Source: Elusimicrobiota bacterium (GTDB lineage Bacteria > Elusimicrobiota > Elusimicrobia > FEN-1173). From it: DNA of 64,000 nt. The notes below the pieces were generated by a model, which saw only the letters and a program-made list of their open reading frames with translations, made no database searches and had not been told where the DNA came from. A program made the position numbers and the translations under genes. Below, piece by piece: positions 44,459 through 53,189 of this stretch. Location of the stretch: assembly GCA_016721625.1 (NCBI GenBank), contig JADKHR010000001.1:434001-498000 (forward strand), read 5' to 3'. Position 1 is the first letter of the stretch; the number at the start of each line of letters is the position of its first letter.

Positions 44459-46397
44459 ATGGCCATCCAGCGCTGGGAGATGTTGCTCTCCGCTCGGGCG
44501 GATAGTTATCTTTTAAAGATTCAGGGGCCACGAGCGGACGTGGACCGGATCATTCAAGCCCACCCCGACGTCTGCCAAGACGTTCAGGAAATATCAGACG
44601 ATATTTTCCAATGGGCGGTGTTCGTCATTGATGCTCCACTCTCCGAACGGCTGGCCATCCAAAACATGGTCATGTCCTTAACCGTCGACCCGTCCGGGAA
44701 CCGGCCCTCCAATGAGTTAACCGATGTGCTGGACGGCCTCAGCGGCGCCCTTGAAAGCCTCACGAATTTGACGGATGACGAACACGCGTTCGTGATGAAA
44801 AAGCTTTCCGGCGTGGCCAACGCCGCGGCCCCTATTCCACCTCCGCCGCTGAAAACGCCCACGGATCACCCGGCAACAGCGCCGCAGGCGCGTCCTCCCG
44901 CGGGAACGCCTCTTCCTTCAGTCAACATACCCGGGAAAATGGCGATGCCGGGGGTTCCTGCACCAATAGCCAAACCCGCTTCGCCAAACCCATTTCCGCC
45001 TTCAACCGGAAACCCGTCCCGACCGGGAAGCGGAATACCGTTGCCTTCCGTTGGACCGATTCCAGGCATCGTTCGCCCCGTTCAGCCGCCAAAACCCGTT
45101 CCCATGCCCACAGCACCCGGCGTTTCCCCAGCGGCCAAACAGCCTTTGCCGCCTGTTCCAGTCAACCGGCCGGCACCCATGCCTCCTCCTACTGCGCCGC
45201 CGCCTCCGATCTTCGCAAAACCTGTCCCGCCGCCCCCAGCCCCGTCGGCCCCGCCGCCACCCCTTTCAATGTCACAAACCCAGCGCCGCCGCCCCAAGCC
45301 CGTCGGCTCCGCCGCCACCCCCTTTCAATGTCACAAACCCAGCGCCGCCGCCCCAAGCCCCGTCGGCTCCGCCGCCACCCCCTTTCATTGTCACAAAACC
45401 AGCGCCGCCGCCCCAAGCCCCGTCGGCTCCGCCGCCACCCCCTTCCATTGTCACAAAACCAGCGCCGCCGCCCCAGGCCGCATCGACACCTCTGGTTCCG
45501 CCCTCGGCGGTTACAAAACCAGCGTCGCCTTTCCAAACAGCGGCGGTTCCTCCTTTGCCAACGACAGATAAAAAGCCAGCATCGCCCCCGTCCCAAGCCG
45601 AGCAAATTTTACCGCCGCCCCAAAAAGAAATCGGAGAAACATCCCCTTCAACCGTTCAAAAACAACCATGGCCGGTCAAGGAACCGAGCTCGGTTTCAAA
45701 CATCGAAACCGGGCATTCTGCCCAATCCTCTCTTGTTCCCCAGAAAGAAGAAGTTCCCGTTCAAATCGAATTGACTCAAAAGTTTGAGGAGATGGTAGCA
45801 CCGGATAATTCATCGACGAAACACGTCCGAGCGGATAAGCCTTCAGGGGCAGGCATCGAACCGATGGCGGTGGCCCAAGTTTCCGAAAGTAAGGGGGGGG
45901 CCAAACCGGTTGTGACCCCTTTCGGTCCAGCCGTTCCCACTGGGAATGCCGCTCCGGATCCCGCTCCTCCTTCGGCCACAAAGCCGCCTCAGCGAGAAAC
46001 CGACGCCAAAACGATTGAAGACCCCTCAATTCGAGTGACCATTTTCTATCCCATCGGCGGAGAGGCCCCCAAAGATCGGTTCACGAGCACGATGATGGAA
46101 ATGACACAGAAGAAGTCAAAAAAACCCATGGCTTTCCAGGTGGTCAACTCCGTTCCGACAACGGTAGCGCTGGAACACTCCACCGAATGGATATGGACCG
46201 CCAAGGCCAATGGAGCCAACTGCTTCTTCGTCATCCTTCCTCCCGACGTCATGATTGATCTCATGGAACCGATTCTGGCCGAAGCCCAAGAAGCCGGGAT
46301 TCGTTGTTTTCTCGTTCCTCAGGCGGACGTGGGGTCCAAGCTCCTTTACATGGATTTAATGGTGGAGCTCATGATGATCAAACGTCGGGGGAAATAG
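44459..46397 (+). CDS. Proline-rich protein sharing a C-terminal domain with the DnaA-like neighbour; frameshifted in repeats
   Basis: About 645 residues once repaired. An N-terminal domain of ~120 residues (MAIQRWEMLLSARADSYLLK...) has no family I recognise. A long Pro/Ala/Val linker includes four 20-residue repeats of the APPPPPF.VT.PAPPPQ type. The C-terminal ~120-residue alpha/beta domain begins RVTIFYPIGG and ends MDLMVELMMIKRRGK. The reading frame changes across 45260-45301, where the first two 60-bp repeat units each lack one C relative to the others. The C-terminal domain is similar in start, pattern and end to that of the next gene (VVFFYPTGH ... LDITLIRIKQRK). It is cytoplasmic by sequence. 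Confidence 0.72.
45240..45478 (+). repeat. 60-bp tandem repeat, about 4 units
   Basis: Units of CCCCGTCGGCTCCGCCGCCA followed by a variable CTTTCA/TTGTCACAAA part and GCGCCGCCGCCCCAAG. Unit length is 60 bp (20 codons). The first two units are each one base short. Confidence 0.85.
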
Positions 46398-46400
46398 ACC

Positions 46401-48812
46401 ATGGCGGCCGCCGCCCCTGATTCCGTTTCCGGGACCGGGGACACGCGCCTGGTCCCGGCGTACACGTTTGAAGAATTCGTTGTCGGTCCCCATAACCGCT
46501 TTCCCCATGCGGCGTCTCTCGCCGTTTCCGAAAATCTGGGCAAAGCCTACAACCCGCTTTTTTTGTATGGACCCGTTGGGATCGGGAAAACACACCTCAT
46601 GCAAGCCGTTGGCCACCGCGTTCTTCAACGGGATCCAAACACGCGCGTCCTTTACGTCACGGCTCAACAGTTCATGACGGAAGTCATCGAACTTCTTCAG
46701 GCCGGGCGGCTTCAAAATCTTCGGGGGCGATACCGGGCGTTGGACCTTCTCTTGGTCGACGATATTCAATTTTTAGCGACCTCCGAAGCCACGCAAGAAG
46801 AATTTTTTCACATGTTCAACGATCTCCACGCTGGAGGGAAACAGATCATCATGACCTCCGACCGCCCCCCGAAAATGCTGACGACCCTGGAAGATCGCCT
46901 GCGGAGCCGGTTTGAATGGGGACTCATCGCTGACATCAAATTCACGAACCTGGAAACCCGCGTCGCCATCCTTAAGAAAAAAGAGGTCCATCTGAAGGGG
47001 TTCCATCTCGCCGACGACATTCGCCTTTACATCGCGAGCCGCCTCAAATCCAACATTCGGGAGTTGGAAGGATTTCTTCGCCGCATTCAGGCCTACACCC
47101 AACTCAACAACGAAGAGATATCCCTCGATTTGGTTAAAGAAATTTTGAAGGAACTCTTGCCGCCGGAAGAGTGGGGCGAGGAGGGGGAACACGCCGGGCC
47201 TGCGGTTCAGGCTGTCAGTGTGGAAGCGCCTCCTTCGGAAAAAACTCCCGATACACCCACCGCGCTGGTTCAACCTAAACTCGATGAGCCCCCGCGCGAG
47301 AAACCCAGTGCCAGGGATCCGTTTGATATTTCAGATGGGACGCCTTTTGCAGACCTGCAGGAAAAATCGGAGGGGAAAGAAAGTCACCCCGCGGAATCTC
47401 GGGAACAGGCCGCGGGGCAGGGGCCCGAAGGCCCGGCCGCCCCCATCGCCGCCTCCGCAGCCCCCGCCGCAGAGCTTCGGGGACAGGCCGCGGGCCAGAG
47501 GCCCGAAGGCCCGGGCGCCCCCACCGCAGAGCTTCGGGGACAGGCCGCGGGCCAGAGGCCCGAAGGCCCGGCCGCCCCCACCGCAGAGCTTCGGGGACAG
47601 GCCGCGGGCCAGAGGCCCGAAGGCCCGGCCGCCCCCACCGCAGAGCTTCGGGGACAGGCCGCGGGCCAGAGGCCCGAAGGCCCGGCCGCCCCCACCGCAG
47701 AGCTTCGGGGACAGGCCGCGGGCCAGAGGCCCGAAGGCCCGGCCGCCCCCACCGCAGAGCTTCGGGGACAGGCCGCGGGCCAGAGGCCCGAAGGCCCGGC
47801 CGATTTTCTCAGCGCGATGGAGGAACAGGGGGGACAAGACTCCTCCAAATTGTCTGGGGAAACTCAAGGCAAGGCCGAAATGGGCAACCTCATTAAAAAG
47901 GAAGAACCGTTACCGACCCTTTCTCCCAAGACATCAGCGGACCTGATTCAGCCGGAGGCTCCACGAGAGGAGAAGAAAGTGGAAGAGGGTGGAATGCCTA
48001 TCCCCTTCAGGGACGATGCCCCGGCCAGTGAGAACCATCTGCCAACACCGAATTTACCGAAGACATCCCCGGGGGCCCCAGGAGTTGAAAAATCCTTGGA
48101 TGAATTGGGCGACGCGTTGGATTCTCTCGACTCGCCCACGAAAAGCCCTTCGCTTTCCACAGGGATCCCTCTACCGGTGCTTCCCGTTCGGCCGACGACG
48201 CCACTGCCACCCGCTGGAACCCTTGGAACGCCCCCAAAAAAAATCCCCTTGCCAATGCCGGGGTTTCCGAAAATGCCTTCCGCCCCGCTCCCTTTGCCAA
48301 CAACGCCGGTTAACCGACCGGGGCCTTTTCCAACGGGGGCCCAGCCGCCCGCTCCGCCACCGTCCACCCAATTCTCCAAAACAGAAGGGACTCCATCGAT
48401 CGGGATCCCCGGAAATCCAGGGGAAATCCCGGTGGTTTTCTTTTATCCGACCGGACACGATAAAGAACTGATTCAGTTGAAAAGAAAATTTGAAGACATC
48501 ATCAAGAAACATAAACTCAAATTCGTTCTCCATCCGGCGCTCGAGGTCGATTACAGCCAGGACCCCTCGATCCCGGATCACCTTTTTGTCGAAAAGTGCC
48601 AACAGGCCGGCGTCAACATCGGCGTGGTCCTTGGCCCCTCACCCGACAGCGGGTTGCAGGAAGGCATGTTCTTCAGCCGCCTGCAAGACACGTTCGACCA
48701 GGCCAACCTTTCCCTTCAAGTCATACCCTGGGATGAACTCTCGAAGGATTATCGTTTCCTCAACCTCGCCCTCGACATCACCCTGATCCGCATCAAACAG
48801 CGAAAACCCTAA
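46401..48812 (+). CDS. DnaA-like AAA+ ATPase lacking the DNA-binding domain, with novel C-terminal domain
   Basis: 803 residues. Residues ~21-250 form a complete DnaA/Hda-type AAA+ core: YTFEEFVVGPHNRF, Walker A GPVGIGKTH (57-65), Walker B LLLVDD (116-121), sensor 1 TSD (152-154), Arg-finger region RLRSRFEWGL (~166-175) and sensor 2 NIRELEG (219-225). DnaA domain IV, the helix-turn-helix that binds DnaA boxes, is absent. Instead comes a ~420-residue linker with six 19-residue repeats (AELRGQAAGQRPEGPAAPT), a Pro-rich stretch and a ~130-residue alpha/beta domain (from ~675) like that of the preceding protein. It is not the replication initiator. A switch or scaffold coupled to PilT is my inference. 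Confidence 0.85.
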   Translation: MAAAAPDSVSGTGDTRLVPAYTFEEFVVGPHNRFPHAASLAVSENLGKAYNPLFLYGPVGIGKTHLMQAVGHRVLQRDPNTRVLYVTAQQFMTEVIELLQAGRLQNLRGRYRALDLLLVDDIQFLATSEATQEEFFHMFNDLHAGGKQIIMTSDRPPKMLTTLEDRLRSRFEWGLIADIKFTNLETRVAILKKKEVHLKGFHLADDIRLYIASRLKSNIRELEGFLRRIQAYTQLNNEEISLDLVKEILKELLPPEEWGEEGEHAGPAVQAVSVEAPPSEKTPDTPTALVQPKLDEPPREKPSARDPFDISDGTPFADLQEKSEGKESHPAESREQAAGQGPEGPAAPIAASAAPAAELRGQAAGQRPEGPGAPTAELRGQAAGQRPEGPAAPTAELRGQAAGQRPEGPAAPTAELRGQAAGQRPEGPAAPTAELRGQAAGQRPEGPAAPTAELRGQAAGQRPEGPADFLSAMEEQGGQDSSKLSGETQGKAEMGNLIKKEEPLPTLSPKTSADLIQPEAPREEKKVEEGGMPIPFRDDAPASENHLPTPNLPKTSPGAPGVEKSLDELGDALDSLDSPTKSPSLSTGIPLPVLPVRPTTPLPPAGTLGTPPKKIPLPMPGFPKMPSAPLPLPTTPVNRPGPFPTGAQPPAPPPSTQFSKTEGTPSIGIPGNPGEIPVVFFYPTGHDKELIQLKRKFEDIIKKHKLKFVLHPALEVDYSQDPSIPDHLFVEKCQQAGVNIGVVLGPSPDSGLQEGMFFSRLQDTFDQANLSLQVIPWDELSKDYRFLNLALDITLIRIKQRKP
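47469..47801 (+). repeat. 57-bp coding minisatellite, 6 units
   Basis: Six near-identical 57-bp units (19 codons, starting GCAGAGCTTCGGGGACAGGC) lie in the linker of the DnaA-like gene, preceded by one degenerate unit. Unit 1 reads GPGAPT where later units read GPAAPT. The identity at DNA level points to recent expansion. Confidence 0.92.
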
Positions 48813-48929
48813 CCCACCCCCGTTCGGGCTTTAGGGTGGGGAGGCGCCTACAAAAAAAGGATTCGCTTTTCCGTCCGTTAACCTAAATTCCCCACAACCG
48901 AAAGTTCGACCCCTGGCCGGAGGTTTATT

Positions 48930-49049
48930 GGCCGGTTGTAACTGCTCAGGTCTCCGGCTGGCCACTCGTCGGAAAATCCCACCCTCTCCCCGACCCTCTC
49001 CCGCGATCGGGAGAGGGAGAAACGTCTGGACCTGAGTAGTTACGGCCGG
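48930..49049. repeat. Nested inverted-repeat element
   Basis: Outer arms GGCCGGTTGTAACTGCTCAG... (48930-48952) and its near-complement (49029-49049, 3 mismatches in 21) enclose a perfect inner 10-bp palindrome CCCTCTCCCG/CGGGAGAGGG at 48994-49017. It occupies most of the 308-bp gap 48813-49120 and has no coding frame. It could be a small non-autonomous element or a long hairpin at the operon end. Confidence 0.6.
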
Positions 49050-49120
49050 TTTTTGATATGATTCCCAGAGGTTCATCGTCGGTGTTTTTCTTGGTTGCCA
49101 ATACTTTTTAGGAGGCCGTC

Positions 49121-50506
49121 GTGAGAAAAACCAATGCCGCTTGGCACCCCCTCTCGTTCATACCCCTGGCCTTCCTGCTACCGTTTCTGTGCGGCGTCTC
49201 GGTTCGGGCCGATGCGCCAGCCTTGATCCACTATCAAGGCCGCCTCGCGGACTCCGCGAACAACCCTTTGACGGGGAACCATGCGTTTTTGTTCAAAATT
49301 TTTCCGGCGGTGACGGGAGGAAGCGCCGAATGGACGGAAACACAGACGGTGGCGGTGAACAACGGGATTTTCGAGGTCCACCTCGGATCGAACACTGCGT
49401 TTCCAACGACGCTTTTTGATTCTCCGAACAAATGGCTGGAGATCGCGGTGGACGGCGATCTTTTGACTCGCCGAGAGAGGCTCTTGTGAGTTCGCTACGC
49501 GGCGCGTGTGGCCACTGCCAGCATCGCGGACGGTGAAATCAAAAACACCGCTGAAATCAATCCACTCAAGATCAATGGGGGGACATTCCAAAACGAAAGC
49601 TACACCTTCCCCGGGCTTTTGAAACCAAACGGCTGGATCGGGCGCGATGCGACCAACGACAAAATGAATATATTTGGCGCGCCTTATGACGTGGATAGCG
49701 GGAGGATCGAGCTCTGGGGAAAGGACGCCCCCAACAATCAAGGAAACGTCAGCCTCATTGCTTCTGACGAAAACGCCGGCCCCACCAGCGGCGGGAAAAT
49801 TGTTTTCACCACCTATCATCCATCGGGGGGGCTCGGCAACGACTATCTGGTGCGTGTCATCATTTCGAGCGCCGGGTATGTGGGAATCGGAACGGTAAAT
49901 CCGTTGGAACGATTGGATTTAGCGGACGGTTCCATTAAAATCATCAACGCGACCACGACGGCCAACGCGCCATCCCCAGGCCTTATTTCCCGATCGGGAT
50001 TGACCTTTCCGATCGCGAGTCCGCTAGGGGGAAACGTTTACTTGAACGATTTTGGGTTCGGTTTTATTCAAGAAAGCTTAACCTCAGACAGCGCCTATAT
50101 TTCAGGCGGGGGGATTCGATTCTTTACCAACCAACAACAATATTTGACCATCGGAGGATCCGGAAATGTGCGCGTGAGCTCCACCGCCTTCCAGGTGGAT
50201 GGGACCGGCGGGTCATTGAAAGTCGGCGGACAGGGAACCCCCGTCACCGCCTACCTTTCGGCCACCCAATCCCTTGATTTCCCATCGATGGCCAAAAACA
50301 CCACCGCGGAACTAACCCTCACGGTGACCGGCGCCGCCGTGGGCGACACGGTGGCCCTGGGCCCGCCGGGCACGTTGCCGGCCGACCTTATGGCCATGGC
50401 CTACGTTTCCGCGGGTAACACGGTCACGGTTCGGCTCGCCAACATCGGAGGGGGTTCCATCGATCCGGCGGCGGCCACCTATCGAGTCAGCGTGATCCGC
50501 CACTAA
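49121..50506 (+). CDS. Secreted fibre-like protein, one in-frame nonsense codon
   Basis: About 461 residues from a GTG with AGGAGG upstream. A signal peptide ends VSVRADAP. ALIHYQGRLADSANNPLTGNHAFLFKIF is a start seen in many tail-fibre-like surface proteins. GYVGIGTVNPLERLDLADG occurs midway, as in phage-fibre and bacterial fibre repeats, and the C-terminal part is beta-rich. A TGA at 49487-49489 interrupts where the family usually has a Ser in RERLLSVPYAARVATA, with no change of frame on either side. It is probably a single-base error or a recent mutation. It is first of six exported-protein genes running to 56587. Confidence 0.72.
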
Positions 50507-50532
50507 GGGTTTGAAGAGGAGGGAGACTTCTG

Positions 50533-51555
50533 ATGCCGATCTTCGCGCGACGAGCGGGATGGGTGGCCTTGTTCCTCTGCGGATCGCCTCTCCTGGCCGC
50601 GGGGTTAACCGGGACCTCCCATAGGATCGCGCGGGACGCGAAAACGTCGGGCGGCGGGTCAAAGGTGTCCATCTCCAACGGTTGGCGGGTCGTCTCCTCC
50701 CTGGGGGCTCCGGTTCAAGGGGAAACCGCCTCCGGGGCCCATGGATTGTTCGGGGGCCCCATGCGAACCTTCTTTTTTCCCGGGACGATCACGGACCTCG
50801 CCGTGACCACGGGCCCCGCTTCCGGCGAACTTCGGCTGGCGTGGTCGGCTCCCGGCGCTGACGGAAGAGAAGGCCGCGCCGCGCTCTACAAGGTTCGATA
50901 CTCCCCCTTCCCCGCGGCGATCTTAACGCAATCGGATTTCGAGACCGCCTTGGATTCCGCCAACATCGTCGTCCCCCAACTTCCAAACGTCGCTGAACCT
51001 TCTTTTTCCATCACGGGTTTGATCCCTGGGACGACCTACTTCGTTGCCGTGGAGGCGCGGGACGCCGACGGCAATCAGGCGGAGCTATCAAACGTTCCCT
51101 CCAAATGGGCCCAATTCTCCCTATTGTCAGTTGATATCAGCTCCTCCAGTTACGATTTCGGATTGTTTTCTCAGTCCACCCAGACGGTATCCACCTCCAC
51201 GATCCGGGTGATCAACAATGGGACGCTCCCTTCCACCTGGAGCCTGGCCGCCGCGACGACGACGGCGGGGAGCCCTTGGGTCATGACCTCGGGGAGCCCG
51301 GCTCCCGACCGCGTTTCTTTGAGCGCGGGGTTCCACGTCAACCGACCCGTTCCGGCCCAGTTCGGCCCGGAGGACCGGATGGTTCCCCAAGGGCAAAACT
51401 CGAGCGCGTTGGCCTTCAGCATCGACGGCACCCAGACGGGCGCGGGCGTTGCTCCAACAGCCGAACGAAACCTTTGGATGCTTTTGGAGACTCCCACGTC
51501 CTCCAGCGTTCCCGGAAGACAAGACTTCCAAATCACGGTGGTCGCGGGCCCCTGA
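50533..51555 (+). CDS. Exported FN3 protein with WxL-like C-terminal domain
   Basis: 340 residues with a signal peptide (WVALFLCGSPLLAAG). A fibronectin-III domain spans about 95-195 (PGTITDLAVTTG..LRLAWSAPG, GLIPGTTYFVAVEARD). The C-terminal ~140 residues (YDFGLFSQSTQTV...NNGTLPSTWSL, PDRVSLSA, RNLWMLLETPTSSS, QDFQITVVA) align by eye with the whole next protein (YDFGSQ.., PDTVRLSA, RTLWFKLETPTTTS, QTLTVTVQA). This resembles the beta-sandwich layout of WxL or fimbrial-subunit domains. Likely a surface or periplasmic structural protein. Confidence 0.68.
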   Translation: MPIFARRAGWVALFLCGSPLLAAGLTGTSHRIARDAKTSGGGSKVSISNGWRVVSSLGAPVQGETASGAHGLFGGPMRTFFFPGTITDLAVTTGPASGELRLAWSAPGADGREGRAALYKVRYSPFPAAILTQSDFETALDSANIVVPQLPNVAEPSFSITGLIPGTTYFVAVEARDADGNQAELSNVPSKWAQFSLLSVDISSSSYDFGLFSQSTQTVSTSTIRVINNGTLPSTWSLAAATTTAGSPWVMTSGSPAPDRVSLSAGFHVNRPVPAQFGPEDRMVPQGQNSSALAFSIDGTQTGAGVAPTAERNLWMLLETPTSSSVPGRQDFQITVVAGP

Positions 51556-51606
51556 AACCATTTTCCCGCCCAAGGGCGGAAATGAAATCAAAAGGAGAAA
51601 TGAACC

Positions 51607-52164
51607 ATGAAAAGAAAAATCGCAACGGCGGTGCTGGTGTTGTTCGGATGGGCGGTCTTCGCCTCGAAAGCCCAAGCGGCGACCACGGATAACATGACGG
51701 TGACCGTCACCATCGGCGGAGCCCTCGATATCAACCTCGTGGAAGCCACCTACGACTTCGGGAGCCAAGGCATCAACATCACCACCGTCTCGGCCACCGG
51801 GGTCACCGCGCAAAACAGCTCGACCGCGCTCACCGAAGACTGGCAGATTAACGCCTCGACCTTCACCGCCAACTGGAACCTCACCACCGCGGCGCCTGGT
51901 CCCGACACGGTCCGCCTGTCCGCTCAGTTGGCGGCCGTCCGGCCCGCCGTGGGGGGAGGAACCTGGAGCGTGTTCGACATCCTCACGTCTTACCAAAACC
52001 TGACGTCCTCCGCGTTCACGGACGGCACTTCCAACGGGAACGACGTCCCCGCTGCGGGAAGCCGAACCCTCTGGTTCAAGCTGGAAACTCCCACGACCAC
52101 CTCCAGCAGCAACGTGCAAACCCTCACGGTGACCGTGCAAGCCGTTGTCGCGTCAACGTTCTAG
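51607..52164 (+). CDS. Exported WxL-like beta-sandwich protein
   Basis: 185 residues: a signal peptide ending SKAQAATTDN, then a single beta-rich domain (MTVTVTIGGALDINLVEATYDFG..., TRTLWFKLETP-like segment and QTLTVTVQAVVASTF ending). Sequence composition (Thr, Ser, Val, few charges) and the alternating ending resemble WxL-domain surface proteins and pilin-like subunits. I see no WxL tripeptides in the strict sense, so the family call is tentative. It has AAAAGGAGA before the ATG and lies between its longer paralogue and a DUF916-like gene. Confidence 0.6.
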   Translation: MKRKIATAVLVLFGWAVFASKAQAATTDNMTVTVTIGGALDINLVEATYDFGSQGINITTVSATGVTAQNSSTALTEDWQINASTFTANWNLTTAAPGPDTVRLSAQLAAVRPAVGGGTWSVFDILTSYQNLTSSAFTDGTSNGNDVPAAGSRTLWFKLETPTTTSSSNVQTLTVTVQAVVASTF

Positions 52165-52237
52165 AGGAACCCTTCACCGCCGTCATCGTTCATCGGCCCG
52201 GGTAGCCGGGCCACTTCGATGGGAAGGGGCGAACCGC

Positions 52238-53155
52238 ATGAAAAAAATCATCGCGGGAGCGCTGGTCGTTTGGGGTGCCTGCGTGGGGCTTCCGGGGGAT
52301 GTTTTTTCCCTTGGGCTCTCAACCCCTTTCGGCCTCGTCACCGTTGAAAATCTCCAACCTGGGCAGACCTATAACACGCGAGAGTTGGTCAACCTCCCGC
52401 TCAGCATTACCAACAAGTCCGAAACGGCCGTGGATCTCCGAATCGACGTCGTCGTTCCGGATTCGAACCGGTATCCCAACATGGCGTCCGCGGGGTTCGA
52501 ACCGGTGCCCGACGCCGCTTGGGTGAGCGTCACCGCGCCCGAAATCACGGCGCCGCCGGGACAGACGGTGGCGACCGACGTCGTCATCCGCGTACCGGAC
52601 GACGATCGTTACTTGGGGAAGCGATACCAAGTGCAGTTAATGTCCCGCATGGTGACCAAAGGACCGTTGGCCGCGGGGTTGAACAGCACCCTCCGGTTCA
52701 CCATCGCGCCCCGCCGCGCCGGTCCCGAAGAAATCGCTCAACGGAAGAAGGTTGAATCGTTCAAAAACGTTAGTTTCAGCCTTCTTCCTTCGCGGCTGGA
52801 CGCCGAACCGATGGAGCCGGGTGGCGAGGTGATGCTCCCGCTCAAACTGGCCAATACCTCGGACGAGACCTTCACCTTCTTTTTCTCGTCCGTTCGGCCG
52901 GAGGAGGTGGGACTGGTGGGAGGGTCGGAGGTCTCAGCCGCCCCCACGGAGTGGCTCGAGGCCCCGCGCAAGGGGCTTAAAGTCGGGGCCAACCAGGTGA
53001 AGAAATTCACCGTGCGTGTCCGGGTCCCCAAAACCGCCGACGTTCGCGGAGGCCGGTATCTATCGGTCCTTAAAGTCGAATTGCCTGGGTTGACCACCGT
53101 CCTCAACCAGGCGGTCCGCCTTTATCTCACCGTGAAACCGGGGGAGGGAAAATAA
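52238..53155 (+). CDS. Exported Ig-like protein resembling DUF916/WxLIP ectodomains
   Basis: 305 residues with a signal peptide (MKKIIAGALVVWGACVGLPG). Two Ig-like modules follow. The first reads TPFGLVTVENLQPGQTY...LPLSITNKSETAVDLRIDVVVPDS...ITAPPGQTVATDVVIRVPDD. The second is VMLPLKLANTSDETFTFFF...KVGANQVKKFTVRVRVPKT. This logic (PGQ, N-x-S/T, restraint by P-D-D loops) is like DUF916/WxLIP or NEW3 domains, but there is no C-terminal membrane span. In Gram-positives, DUF916 and WxL proteins are encoded together, as here. The parallel is inference. Confidence 0.58.
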   Translation: MKKIIAGALVVWGACVGLPGDVFSLGLSTPFGLVTVENLQPGQTYNTRELVNLPLSITNKSETAVDLRIDVVVPDSNRYPNMASAGFEPVPDAAWVSVTAPEITAPPGQTVATDVVIRVPDDDRYLGKRYQVQLMSRMVTKGPLAAGLNSTLRFTIAPRRAGPEEIAQRKKVESFKNVSFSLLPSRLDAEPMEPGGEVMLPLKLANTSDETFTFFFSSVRPEEVGLVGGSEVSAAPTEWLEAPRKGLKVGANQVKKFTVRVRVPKTADVRGGRYLSVLKVELPGLTTVLNQAVRLYLTVKPGEGK

Positions 53156-53189
53156 CGCCGTCGACTATCGATCGTCGTAAAGGAGGTCC

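Noticed and set aside
47331..47867. Gly-rich minus-strand frame over the 57-bp repeats
   Set aside because: It exists only because a 57-bp period keeps all frames open. It is antisense to the DnaA-like linker.
46401..48812. Chromosomal replication initiator DnaA and nearby origin
   Set aside because: Domain IV is missing, dnaN/rpmH/gyr neighbours are absent, and I saw no cluster of DnaA boxes in the adjacent gaps.
49487..49489. TGA as selenocysteine or recoded codon in the fibre-like protein
   Set aside because: The residue expected is Ser, not Cys. No hairpin is obvious, and comparable isolated nonsense changes (TAG) occur in tkt and the FN3 repeat, so an error or mutation is simpler.
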